A stretch of DNA of 64,000 bases from an uncultured Flavobacteriales bacterium (lineage in GTDB: Bacteria > Bacteroidota > Bacteroidia > Flavobacteriales_G > Salibacteraceae). This document shows, piece after piece, positions 10,101 through 17,095 of this stretch; position 1 is the first letter of the stretch, and every line of letters starts with the position of its first letter. The stretch lies in NCBI GenBank assembly GCA_943788725.1, contig CALSRJ010000003.1, positions 186,001-250,000 on the forward strand. Direction: 5' to 3'. Both the position numbers and the translations under genes were made by a program. Below the pieces are notes generated by a model. That model did no database searches. It was not told where the DNA came from and saw only the letters and a list, made by a program, of their open reading frames with translations.

Positions 10101-10211
10101 ATTGAACAGGAAGTAACCGCGAATGGGTTGGGAATGTTTGATTTGATTCGGTTTCAGCTATCGCTTGACCTGGTCAATCCGTTTGCCCTGAGAAAGCACA
10201 TCCAATTCTAA
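7197..10211 (+). CDS. M1-family zinc metallopeptidase, large (secreted or periplasmic)
   Basis: 1004 residues with a signal peptide (FVCFIASASFAQ). The gluzincin site is complete: H376-E-V-G-H380 with the third ligand Glu399 eighteen residues on (AWMDEGLNSY). The GAMEN-like substrate motif appears as GGGMEYP about 20 residues upstream. The N-terminal half has the usual M1 beta-saddle domain. The C-terminal 380 residues are beta-rich and end in F, suggesting an outer-membrane barrel-like or other surface domain; this part is inference. The substrate is unknown. The start follows the thioredoxin gene by 2 nt, and its stop overlaps the lpxH start (TAATG), so translation is probably coupled. Confidence 0.88.
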   Translation: MNRTIICLFVCFIASASFAQQEAYWQQKVDHTIEVRLDDDLHYLHAFETVNYHNQSPDTLDFLIFHLWPNAYRNRKTALAKQLVRMGQTTMLFSTSTELGYIDSLAFELDGKPCLWTFDPKHIDICTLLLEQPLLPGRQVVVSTPFRVKLPSGDISRLGHIDESYQITQWFPKPAVYDTKGWHGMPYLAQGEFFSEYGSYDVKITVPKNYTVGATGDLQTADEMDRLEGLVKETEQWIARIEKEGDWTAVQNENAFPESDSAFKTLHYTQDRVHDFAWFADKRFHVLNGKVGLPGKADSVTVWTMFTNGEASLWKESIEYMHDAIYYYSLWNGNYPYDQATAVDGTISAGGGMEYPNVTVIGGSGDALALETVIMHEVGHNWFYGILGSNERRYAWMDEGLNSYNEHRYLSTKYPDSKLFVGNNSSSKFIPFLGLNRYSASDIHYLTYLLAARENSDQPSNLPSDKFSLLNYGAVVYSKPAVWFNYLRHYVGDSTMDLAMHAYFDTYKFKHPYPEDFESILSEEIGKDLSWLFDKGIDSTAKIDYAIGKIGLGYGQTTVTIKNRGGAASPVLLAFYENGKEVGRTWIEGFHGKKLYTFNGVSDQVVIDPDCVVPELRRTNNRASVKGTFKRVEPVQLKWLGQLEDPSRTEVYYTPLLGLSVPGGLTPGIAFYNSIMPIRKWNWALVPMFSTKSSSFSGLGELYYAITPEGSLFQSIDLGVKGRRFTHDNDYRTPTVEHLNFTRIEPYVRFNLRPYKASGMWDDEFSISSVLLSEDLMKYDVETASTLKSNRRSVFTRLRYDLQYDHPAYGTQFVVRGEVYEEFLRASVEVINQLVFDDYLRVRNRLFVGGFMSNNATDPIFNYRMEGQSARNDYAYDGIFLDRSSAGDVLSKQLTETHGGFKIPTAVGSSNVGLASYNLEMFFSKFPIGVFADAGYAFQGEALFDAGICLSGKRRIFGLYLPLIYSDNIEQEVTANGLGMFDLIRFQLSLDLVNPFALRKHIQF

Positions 10212-10963
10212 TGGAACGAGAGAAGAAAATATACTTCGCGTCTGATTTTCACTTGGGAGCCTATGTGGATCGTAAAATTCCGTCGGACCGCGAATTGAAA
10301 GTGGTGCGTTGGTTGGATTCCATCAAGGATGATTGCAAGGAATTGTACCTACTCGGAGACATTTTCGATTTCTGGTTTGAGTATAAATTTGTTGTGCCTA
10401 AGGGCTATGTGCGACTACTCGGGAAGCTAGCCGAGATGAGTGATGCAGGAATCCCAATCCACATTTTTACAGGGAACCATGACATCTGGATGTTCGGCTA
10501 CTTTAATGAGCAGTTCAATGCCCACATCTACACAGCTCCGATTGAGCGTAGCTGGAATGGCAAGACCTTTATCATTGGTCATGGAGATGGATTGGGCCCT
10601 GGAGATGAGGGATATAAAATGGTAAAGCGGCTGTTTACTAACCGCATAGCCCAGCGCTTATTTGCCATGTTGCACCCTTATATTGGCGTGAACCTTGCGC
10701 GTTTCTTTTCCAGAAAGAGCAGAGAGACTACAGGCAGCAAAGACGCCGTCTTTTTAGGTGAAGATGAATACCTCATCCAGTATGCAAAGGCCGAGCTGAA
10801 GAGCCGTCATGTAGATTATTTCGTTTTTGGGCATCGCCATTTAGTGATTGACGAATTGGTGGGTGAAGGCTCGCGATACATCAACCTAGGCGAATGGTTT
10901 ACGGCCTGCAATTATGGAACGTTTGACGGCGAAAAATTCCGACTTCAGGCTTTTGAAAGCTGA
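10211..10963 (+). CDS. lpxH: UDP-2,3-diacylglucosamine diphosphatase LpxH (lipid A synthesis)
   Basis: 250 residues. Hydrolyses UDP-2,3-diacylglucosamine to lipid X and UMP at the inner membrane. All calcineurin-like metallophosphatase motifs are present in order: DFHLG (residues 11-15), GDIFDFWFEY, GNHD, GHGDG and GHRH. The FDFWFEY segment is diagnostic of LpxH rather than a generic phosphoesterase. The ATG overlaps the stop of the M1 peptidase gene by one base. With lpxK 7 kb upstream, this is the second lipid A gene in the window. It converges with gap, overlapping its 3' end by 19 bp. Confidence 0.92.
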   Translation: MEREKKIYFASDFHLGAYVDRKIPSDRELKVVRWLDSIKDDCKELYLLGDIFDFWFEYKFVVPKGYVRLLGKLAEMSDAGIPIHIFTGNHDIWMFGYFNEQFNAHIYTAPIERSWNGKTFIIGHGDGLGPGDEGYKMVKRLFTNRIAQRLFAMLHPYIGVNLARFFSRKSRETTGSKDAVFLGEDEYLIQYAKAELKSRHVDYFVFGHRHLVIDELVGEGSRYINLGEWFTACNYGTFDGEKFRLQAFES

Positions 10964-11955
10964 TGCATATTGAGCATCAAATCCACTAAACGGTTTGAAT
11001 ATCCCCATTCATTGTCGTACCAACCCACTACTTTGATCATTCTTCCTAAAGCAGACGTTAGTTGAGCGTCAAAGACAGAGGAATGAGGATTGCCAATGAT
11101 GTCTCTTGACACGATCGGATCTTCTGTATATTCTAGAATTCCCCGTAGCTTGCCGTGTGCCGCCTCTTTGAAGGCAGCATTGATTTCCTCTACACTTACT
11201 TCGCGGCGCAGCATGCAGCTCAGGTCTGTTAAGGAGCCATTGGGAACGGGCACACGAATGCCCGCGCCACCCATGTGTCCTTCCAACTCAGGAAAAATGC
11301 GCGTAATGGCCTTTGCCGCGCCAGTGGTGGTAGGTACGATGCTTTCGGCGGCTGCTCGACCTCTCCGCCAATCGCTGTGTGGTGCATCGTGTAGGCGTTG
11401 ATCTGAGGTATAGCTGTGTATCGTTGAGATGTACGCTTCTTCGATTCCCCAATTGTCTTGAAGGATTTTCACCAAGGGAGCTGCGCTATTGGTGGTGCAG
11501 GAAGCATTGGATACGATTTTTTCTTTTCCGGTGAGGAGGTCGTCATTGATACCCATGACAATGGAGGGCGTATCAAGGTCCTGGGCGGGCGCTGAGATGA
11601 TAGCATGTTTTGCTCCGGCATCGATGTGTGCCTGTGCGAGTTCGCTCGTTCTGAAGCGTCCTGTGGACTCGATGACAAAGTCGATGTCCAACGCCTTCCA
11701 AGGAAGTCGAGACGGATCTTGCTCGTTGATGACCTGCACCATCGAACCATTGATGGTGAATCCATTTTGACCGGGTACTATGGCTCCAGCAAAGCGTCCA
11801 TGTACGCTGTCATACTTTAGCAAATGAGCAAGGTTGTCAGCGGCGACAAGATCGTTTACCGCTACCAATTCAAAAGCAGGGTTGTTTTGCAGCACGCGAG
11901 TTACCGTTCTGCCTATGCGTCCAAACCCATTGATTGCGATCCTCACTTTTTCCAT
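10945..11955 (-). CDS. gap: Glyceraldehyde-3-phosphate dehydrogenase (type I)
   Basis: 336 residues. Oxidises glyceraldehyde 3-phosphate to 1,3-bisphosphoglycerate in glycolysis, or the reverse in gluconeogenesis. Seen: Rossmann motif INGFGRIGR at the N-terminus, an acidic residue after the second strand (AVNDL) consistent with NAD preference, the catalytic SCTTN, the S-loop with RGRAAAESIVPTTTGAAKA, and WYDNEWGYSNR near the end. Length is normal. It is transcribed alone from a TAnnTTTG promoter just upstream and converges with lpxH, with which it shares 19 bp at the 3' end. Confidence 0.96.
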   Translation of the reverse strand: MEKVRIAINGFGRIGRTVTRVLQNNPAFELVAVNDLVAADNLAHLLKYDSVHGRFAGAIVPGQNGFTINGSMVQVINEQDPSRLPWKALDIDFVIESTGRFRTSELAQAHIDAGAKHAIISAPAQDLDTPSIVMGINDDLLTGKEKIVSNASCTTNSAAPLVKILQDNWGIEEAYISTIHSYTSDQRLHDAPHSDWRRGRAAAESIVPTTTGAAKAITRIFPELEGHMGGAGIRVPVPNGSLTDLSCMLRREVSVEEINAAFKEAAHGKLRGILEYTEDPIVSRDIIGNPHSSVFDAQLTSALGRMIKVVGWYDNEWGYSNRLVDLMLNMHQLSKA

Positions 11956-11974
11956 GCTTTGATTCTTCGAGGCC

Positions 11975-11982
11975 CAAAGGTA
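11975..11982 (-). promoter_or_regulatory. -7 promoter element (TAnnTTTG) of gap
   Basis: On the minus strand this reads TACCTTTG, 19 nt before the gap ATG. It sits just downstream of the terminator of the previous minus-strand gene. Confidence 0.6.
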
Positions 11983-11987
11983 TACTC

Positions 11988-12017
11988 AAAAAAAAGCCCC
12001 TCCGAATGGAAGGGCTT
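11988..12017 (-). terminator. Intrinsic terminator of the BNR-repeat T9SS gene
   Basis: On the minus strand AAGCCC-TTCC pairs across a 4-nt loop with GGAG-GGGCTT (one mismatch), followed by a run of T. It lies 28 nt after the stop of the gene ending at 12045. Confidence 0.85.
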
Positions 12018-12044
12018 AATATATCCTATCGAGGTTTCCGAACC

Positions 12045-15000
12045 TTAGTTCATAACGATGAACTTGGCTGATTCGCGAAGACCTTCGCCTTCAACAACTA
12101 CGAAGTAGGTTCCCGTTCGCATCGTCATTGTGTTGAAGGAGATGCGGTTGTTTCCAGAAGAAACGCGCTGTTGCCACTTATTGACCTGACGTCCGTTGAA
12201 GTCGTACAAGCACACATCCACCTGACCATTGAATCCTGCGTCAAAAGACAGCATGCCATCTCCTTGCACTGGATTTGGGTACACCTTCATTCCAGAAATG
12301 GACTGATTGCGCCCTGCTAATTCTGGAACTTCAGCTGAACCGACAAGTGTTGTTGATTCCCACATTCCTTTTCCGAAAGTTCCCAAATAGACAACACCTG
12401 AATTAGAAGCCTCTTCGAAAGGTCTCCATTGCTGGCGGATGTCGTAAACCGGAACTGCAGAGAATTCGTGGTTTTCATTTTCCCATTCAGTAGACACGCC
12501 TGCAGTGATATCTGCCGTGGCCCAGACTCCAAAGTCAGTTCCAAGAAGCACTTGATTTGGAGCGTTTACGTTGAATTCTGCGTCATAAACAGGAATTGCC
12601 GCCAAATCTCCGTGAACATTCGTGAAAACAGGAGCTGCATCTAGGCCATTTTCAGAATAGCGTACTCGGTTCGTTGATCCAAAGCCTCCGCCTGTTACAA
12701 TCACACGGTTATTGTCCGTGCGATCCAAGGCGATACCCGTACAAGGTCCACCGATGTTGAAGAGCAATTCGAAATCAACATTGTCCACATCTGCATTGGC
12801 ATAAACACCTTTCAATCCAGTAAGGCGATAAACAGCTCCACTCGCCATTCCAACAAAGGCAGTGTTTCCGTCATTGGATATTTCGATGGCACTCACAGTG
12901 CCAGTAAATCCATCAAGCCCAATGGGGTTCGGAGGAAGGTCCTGCGCATTGAGCACATTTCGATAGAGACGAAGCGCTCCGCCTGCTGCCGCATCTCCTG
13001 TGCTGAGCAAGTAGGATTGCACGGGATCCTGAACCTTGATTATGTCTCCAGGGCTAAGAGAGTTTTCTAAACGATGCTCGAACGTGTAGATACCGGCCTG
13101 AGACCTTAGGTTTTGACTTTCTAGGATCAGCACATCATTTGCATCATAGCGCTCTTCATAGCTCACCAAGATATTCGCATTTTCTGAAGGTGCAGAAGAG
13201 AAAGTGACCGAAACGTCGATGCTTCTATCTGAATTGAAGGTAACCGTTCCTTCACCATCTCCGATCAGTTCACCGGGGTTTTCTGGATCAACCGTCAATG
13301 TCATCCCACTGGAATTCACAGCTATACTCGTCTCAATGACTTTCGCTGCCGGTTGAACTGGAGAGAAGCTCTCGTTGAAATTTCGCAAGATTCCATTTCC
13401 AGTGGCCACAGCAAATTCTGTGCTCTCAACGGAGAAGGTAACGGAATCTCGGCTCGTAAAATCGTTCGTGCTTTCCCACAGCTTGACACGCGTCATGAAG
13501 CTTGCACCGCTGCCGAAAAAACTGATAAATGCTGAAGGAGGCTGCTGAGTCGTGCTGCCTAACGAAAAATCTGCACGAATACATCCTCCGTTCTGGGAGG
13601 TGGCAAAGAGAATCGGAGAACTCTGAGCGATTTCACAATCAATGCCATCCACACCCGGATAAACCGAATACCCTAGATTGGGATCAAAACTGTTGGCTCC
13701 AAGTACTGCGAGCGTTCCATTATCTTGCGTTCCGCCAATGATGACACCACCATTTGCACCGTGTGCAATACCATAATATTGAGTGGAAATATACCCTTTG
13801 CTCAATCCTTGCCATGTGTTTCCTCTGTTCTCTGTCACTGCAATACCGCCATCTGATGTTACATACATCCGCTTTGGATTGTTTGGACTTTGGTAGAATA
13901 AATGCTTGTCAGAGTGCACATAGTTGTCTTGCACGTCGAGGAAGGGAGGCGAACCGCCTTCGGTAGCCACACGTGTCAAACTTCCGTCAAAACGCCACAA
14001 TTCAACACCTCCAATATAAATGGTGTTAGGATCCTGCGCCGATGAAGCCATGGCTGCATCGTAAATTCCTTGACAACTAGAGCTTCCGATCATCGGGCTG
14101 AAATTGTCGAATGCCTCGAGAATCTTACCCCATGAAATGCCGCCGTTGGTTGATTTGTAAATGCCTTTCAGACACCCATCTCCTGAGATAAACATTACAT
14201 ACATATAGTTCGGATTCACCGTGTTGATTTGGCATACCGTTCTAGATGCGCCTGTCGTTAGGCCACGAACATTGATTTGCTCAAAAACGCCTTGTTCTAA
14301 TAAGTACACGGAACCACTCGCGAATGAAACGAGCACCGATCCATCCTTTCCAGTGGAGACATCAGCCACAGTTCCATTGTTTGGTATCGTTTGGTTTGGG
14401 TCTACGAAAACTGGATTGGTCCATGTCTCGCCACCATCGGGTGAAACTTGAAGACCTGCTTGAGTAGCTGCGTAAACTTTTCCATCTGTACCTACTTGAA
14501 TCCGGTTGACACCATGCCAGGTTTCATTGGCTGCAGAATATCGATTTCCGGGAGTAGTAGAAGTGAGATGGAAGAATGTTTCGCCTCCGTCGGTGGACTT
14601 AAAGATGCCATATCCAGGACCGTTGTAACCACCATAAAACTGGTCAAATGTTGCTCCTGTGCCTACATAAATATGACCTGTAACAGTGTCTTGGCAAATA
14701 CTTGCAATCAGCGACGAGGTTGAATCTAAGTTTTTGAATTGGTCGTGTGCGTTCCATGTGGCTCCTCCATCATTGCTGTAGAAGAGTCCTCCGGTCACAC
14801 TACCAGTCAAAAGCTTCTCAGGCTCTCCGTAAAGCTCAATAATCGCACGAGTACGACCTCCAACGTTGTCCGGACCTCGCATCAAAAACTCCATGCCCAA
14901 GGCATTTCCTCTAGAAACCCGTTGATTGATATAATTCTGCGCTTCGTAGAAAGCATCTGGATTGTACTCACCTGTTCTGAGGTCTATCATAGCCCACTTC

Positions 15001-15137
15001 ATGGAGAAGGGTTCAGATGATTCACCGTAATTATAAGAACGCTTCTCGTAAGAGCGCTCTTTCGTTAAGTAGAGACCAGAAGTGATAAGGAGTCCTAAAG
15101 CGGCGGCTATTCCTGGAAAAAGTAGCTTTTTAATCAT
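12045..15137 (-). CDS. T9SS-exported BNR/sortilin-like beta-propeller protein
   Basis: About 1030 residues using the ATG at 15137, which gives a clean membrane/signal segment (MIKKLLFPGIAAALGLLITSG); the longer frame adds 14 unlikely residues. The body carries repeated Asp-box/BNR-type motifs with the pattern S-x-D-G-G-x-T-W (SNDGGATWN, SPDGGETWT, STNGGISWG, ENRGNTWQ), indicating a beta propeller like sialidase or sortilin folds. No glycosidase catalytic set is recognised. The last 80 residues are a type A T9SS sorting domain (VYPNPV, DFNGRQV, GTYFVVVE). It is inferred to be surface-exposed or released; ligand unknown. It is monocistronic with its own terminator. Confidence 0.85.
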   Translation of the reverse strand: MIKKLLFPGIAAALGLLITSGLYLTKERSYEKRSYNYGESSEPFSMKWAMIDLRTGEYNPDAFYEAQNYINQRVSRGNALGMEFLMRGPDNVGGRTRAIIELYGEPEKLLTGSVTGGLFYSNDGGATWNAHDQFKNLDSTSSLIASICQDTVTGHIYVGTGATFDQFYGGYNGPGYGIFKSTDGGETFFHLTSTTPGNRYSAANETWHGVNRIQVGTDGKVYAATQAGLQVSPDGGETWTNPVFVDPNQTIPNNGTVADVSTGKDGSVLVSFASGSVYLLEQGVFEQINVRGLTTGASRTVCQINTVNPNYMYVMFISGDGCLKGIYKSTNGGISWGKILEAFDNFSPMIGSSSCQGIYDAAMASSAQDPNTIYIGGVELWRFDGSLTRVATEGGSPPFLDVQDNYVHSDKHLFYQSPNNPKRMYVTSDGGIAVTENRGNTWQGLSKGYISTQYYGIAHGANGGVIIGGTQDNGTLAVLGANSFDPNLGYSVYPGVDGIDCEIAQSSPILFATSQNGGCIRADFSLGSTTQQPPSAFISFFGSGASFMTRVKLWESTNDFTSRDSVTFSVESTEFAVATGNGILRNFNESFSPVQPAAKVIETSIAVNSSGMTLTVDPENPGELIGDGEGTVTFNSDRSIDVSVTFSSAPSENANILVSYEERYDANDVLILESQNLRSQAGIYTFEHRLENSLSPGDIIKVQDPVQSYLLSTGDAAAGGALRLYRNVLNAQDLPPNPIGLDGFTGTVSAIEISNDGNTAFVGMASGAVYRLTGLKGVYANADVDNVDFELLFNIGGPCTGIALDRTDNNRVIVTGGGFGSTNRVRYSENGLDAAPVFTNVHGDLAAIPVYDAEFNVNAPNQVLLGTDFGVWATADITAGVSTEWENENHEFSAVPVYDIRQQWRPFEEASNSGVVYLGTFGKGMWESTTLVGSAEVPELAGRNQSISGMKVYPNPVQGDGMLSFDAGFNGQVDVCLYDFNGRQVNKWQQRVSSGNNRISFNTMTMRTGTYFVVVEGEGLRESAKFIVMN

Positions 15138-15272
15138 AACTCTGTTTGTTTCAATAAGGTTCCCGAAATGGAGGTGCAATTTAAATAAAAACTATCCGGA
15201 TAATTAACACAATTTAAAGAGCAGAAGGTTCAAATGAGAAAACGGTTGGAAAACACCACTTCTGGTGAAAGG

Positions 15273-16016
15273 TTACAGGTACCTTTTACCCAAATGGAGC
15301 GCTATATAAAAAGTTAGATAGAATTGATCATTATAGGTAACCGCCATCATGGGGATTTCTTTGCCGAAGGCGTCAAAGTTGACACCGGTTTCGATTGACT
15401 TTATGTTTTCATCGTCCCCGGAATACTCAAAGTTGAAAGCAAACTTGGTATGAAGCCCTGGATAGATGCCCATCTCGTTGATGCCTAAAAGAAAAGGTGC
15501 CCTCCCGTTGATCTGGGTTTGACTGGAGTGGCGTTCATAGTCGTATCGCTCTGTAGCACGGGTGCCTGATTCTACATAGGTCACGTTCATGTAAATAGGC
15601 TTAGCAAATGCAATGGTCGGTCCAAAAAGAAAGAAGTAGCTGACGCGGACGCCACGTTTGACCTCTTTGTCAAAAAGCGTTTTCTGCCAGCCAAAGGAAT
15701 TTCTGAGGAAGTAAACAGAATTCAGCTTGCCTTCATAGTAGCGCAAGGATTGCTGCCCGAAAGGCTCCACCTTCTTTTGCTTTGGATGGTTGACGTTGAG
15801 AAACTCAACATGGTAGATCTTATTAGAGAAACCCGTTTGCCTCCAACCTCTTCTGTAATATGCACCAAAGCCGCGCGTGTAAATTTCAGCGCCGTGCATG
15901 TTCATGGTACGATAAAACCCTCTTTTTTCGATTGGATTACCACCATCCGCTTGTGCGAAAGAATCCACCGAAAAAGCGAACATCAAGAAAAAGATAATGT
16001 ATACGAGAAGGCGCAT
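15273..16016 (-). CDS. Outer-membrane beta-barrel-like protein, unknown function
   Basis: 247 residues with a clear signal peptide (IIFFLMFAFSVDSFAQ). The mature part is rich in alternating aromatic and polar residues (RGFGAYYRRGWRQTGF, YFFLFGPTIAFAKPIYMNV) and ends in a strand closing with RYL, consistent with a small outer-membrane barrel. I do not recognise a named family. A perfect TAnnTTTG element ends 5 nt before the ATG, so the mRNA is predicted to be leaderless. The 43-residue lipoprotein gene lies upstream on the same strand, 119 nt away. Confidence 0.7.
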   Translation of the reverse strand: MRLLVYIIFFLMFAFSVDSFAQADGGNPIEKRGFYRTMNMHGAEIYTRGFGAYYRRGWRQTGFSNKIYHVEFLNVNHPKQKKVEPFGQQSLRYYEGKLNSVYFLRNSFGWQKTLFDKEVKRGVRVSYFFLFGPTIAFAKPIYMNVTYVESGTRATERYDYERHSSQTQINGRAPFLLGINEMGIYPGLHTKFAFNFEYSGDDENIKSIETGVNFDAFGKEIPMMAVTYNDQFYLTFYIALHLGKRYL

Positions 16017-16021
16017 CCTTT

Positions 16022-16029
16022 CAAAAGTA
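16022..16029 (-). promoter_or_regulatory. -7 promoter element of the outer-membrane protein gene
   Basis: Minus-strand TACTTTTG, ending 5 nt before the ATG at 16016. This predicts a leaderless or nearly leaderless transcript. Confidence 0.6.
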
Positions 16030-16135
16030 CCTAATCTATGCTAAAATAATGGAGTACTTCGCAAAGTCTTTTATTGCCTACTCCTCTCCGCAGCTAGGCT
16101 TAGCGACACAATGAAGAACATCAACGCAAATGTGC

Positions 16136-16267
16136 TTACGCCTTGACGTCTGATTGCTCGATTGAGTCTACAGCGCTATAAGCAGGGCACTTTTCGTGCG
16201 TCTTGCAAGAAGACATGCCAACAGCTAAAAGAAACAATGCGGCCGATGCTATGATGAGTTTTTTCAT
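16136..16267 (-). CDS. 43-residue lipoprotein with a KCPAY motif
   Basis: A short gene in an otherwise empty 380-bp gap: ATG at 16267, TAA at 16136. The product is a basic start (MKKL), a hydrophobic stretch (IIASAALFLLAVG) and the lipobox MSSC, giving a mature lipoprotein of about 23 residues that begins CKTHEKCPAYS and ends in an acidic tail. The layout is typical of tiny Bacteroidota lipoproteins with a Cys-Pro-Ala-Tyr motif, whose role is unknown. Support for expression: a perfect TAnnTTTG element 49 nt upstream. No terminator was recognised between it and the outer-membrane protein gene, so read-through is possible. Confidence 0.75.
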   Translation of the reverse strand: MKKLIIASAALFLLAVGMSSCKTHEKCPAYSAVDSIEQSDVKA

Positions 16268-16316
16268 CTGTTCAATTTGATTAGCTTCTCAAGGATAGAA
16301 AAGCAGTAAGAGATTC

Positions 16317-16324
16317 CAAAAGTA
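16317..16324 (-). promoter_or_regulatory. -7 promoter element of the small lipoprotein gene
   Basis: Minus-strand TACTTTTG, 49 nt before the ATG at 16267, giving a leader of about 40-45 nt. It lies in the divergent region upstream of ung. Confidence 0.55.
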
Positions 16325-16402
16325 AACGATACGGAACTTAATTTGGTTTGGTGAGCAAAAGGTTTTTGACCTTTGCTGTTAATAACCCTGAAGGATATAG
16401 GC

Positions 16403-17095
16403 ATGAGCGCCCAAACGGTTCAGTCGAAGATGGAGAAAACTTGGTCGCAAGCTTTGAAGCAAGAATTCGGTCAGCCGTATTATTTGGAACTTCAAGCATT
16501 TCTGAAAGAGGAAAGAGAATCGTTCAGCATATATCCTCCTTCGTCCCTCATATTTCGTGCCTTCGTCCTAACTCCTTTTCCAGAGGTGAAGGTGGTCATC
16601 TTGGGGCAGGACCCATATCACGGGGTTGGGCAAGCGCATGGACTGTCCTTTTCAGTCGAACAAGGTGTTCCTCTACCGCCGTCCTTAAAGAACATCTTCA
16701 AGGAGCTGCATACCGACCTCGGTATACCTCTGCCTCCGCAGGGCGATCTTAGCGGCTGGGCTTGCCAAGGCGTTTTTTTATTAAATGCGACCTTGAGTGT
16801 GCGACATAAATCGCCGGGTTCACATCAGAAAAGAGGTTGGGAAACGTTCACAGATGCAACCATCAAAACATTATCTGATCAAAGGGAGCATTTGGTGTTC
16901 ATGCTCTGGGGTAACTTTGCCCGTGCGAAAAAAGCGCTGATAGACACGGAAAAACACCTTGTTTTGGAAGCGCCTCACCCATCGCCGTTCTCAGCGTATA
17001 CCGGCTTCTTCGGAAGCCGCCATTTTAGCAAGGCCAATGCCTACCTGCAAACACATCATAACGATTCTGTCGATTGGAGCGCTCTTCCTAAGTAG
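16403..17095 (+). CDS. ung: Uracil-DNA glycosylase (family 1)
   Basis: About 230 residues from the ATG at 16403 (an ATG at 16430 is also possible). Removes uracil from DNA as the first step of base excision repair. Family 1 motifs: the water-activating loop GQDPYHG, PPSLKNIFKEL, GVFLLNATLSVR, MLWGNFA, and the leucine-loop region HPSPFSA. The length is normal. A weak promoter match (GACCTTTG, first base off consensus) lies about 35 nt upstream. Its last 59 bp overlap the start of the following BamA/TamA-like gene in another frame, suggesting translational coupling. Confidence 0.95.
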   Translation: MSAQTVQSKMEKTWSQALKQEFGQPYYLELQAFLKEERESFSIYPPSSLIFRAFVLTPFPEVKVVILGQDPYHGVGQAHGLSFSVEQGVPLPPSLKNIFKELHTDLGIPLPPQGDLSGWACQGVFLLNATLSVRHKSPGSHQKRGWETFTDATIKTLSDQREHLVFMLWGNFARAKKALIDTEKHLVLEAPHPSPFSAYTGFFGSRHFSKANAYLQTHHNDSVDWSALPK

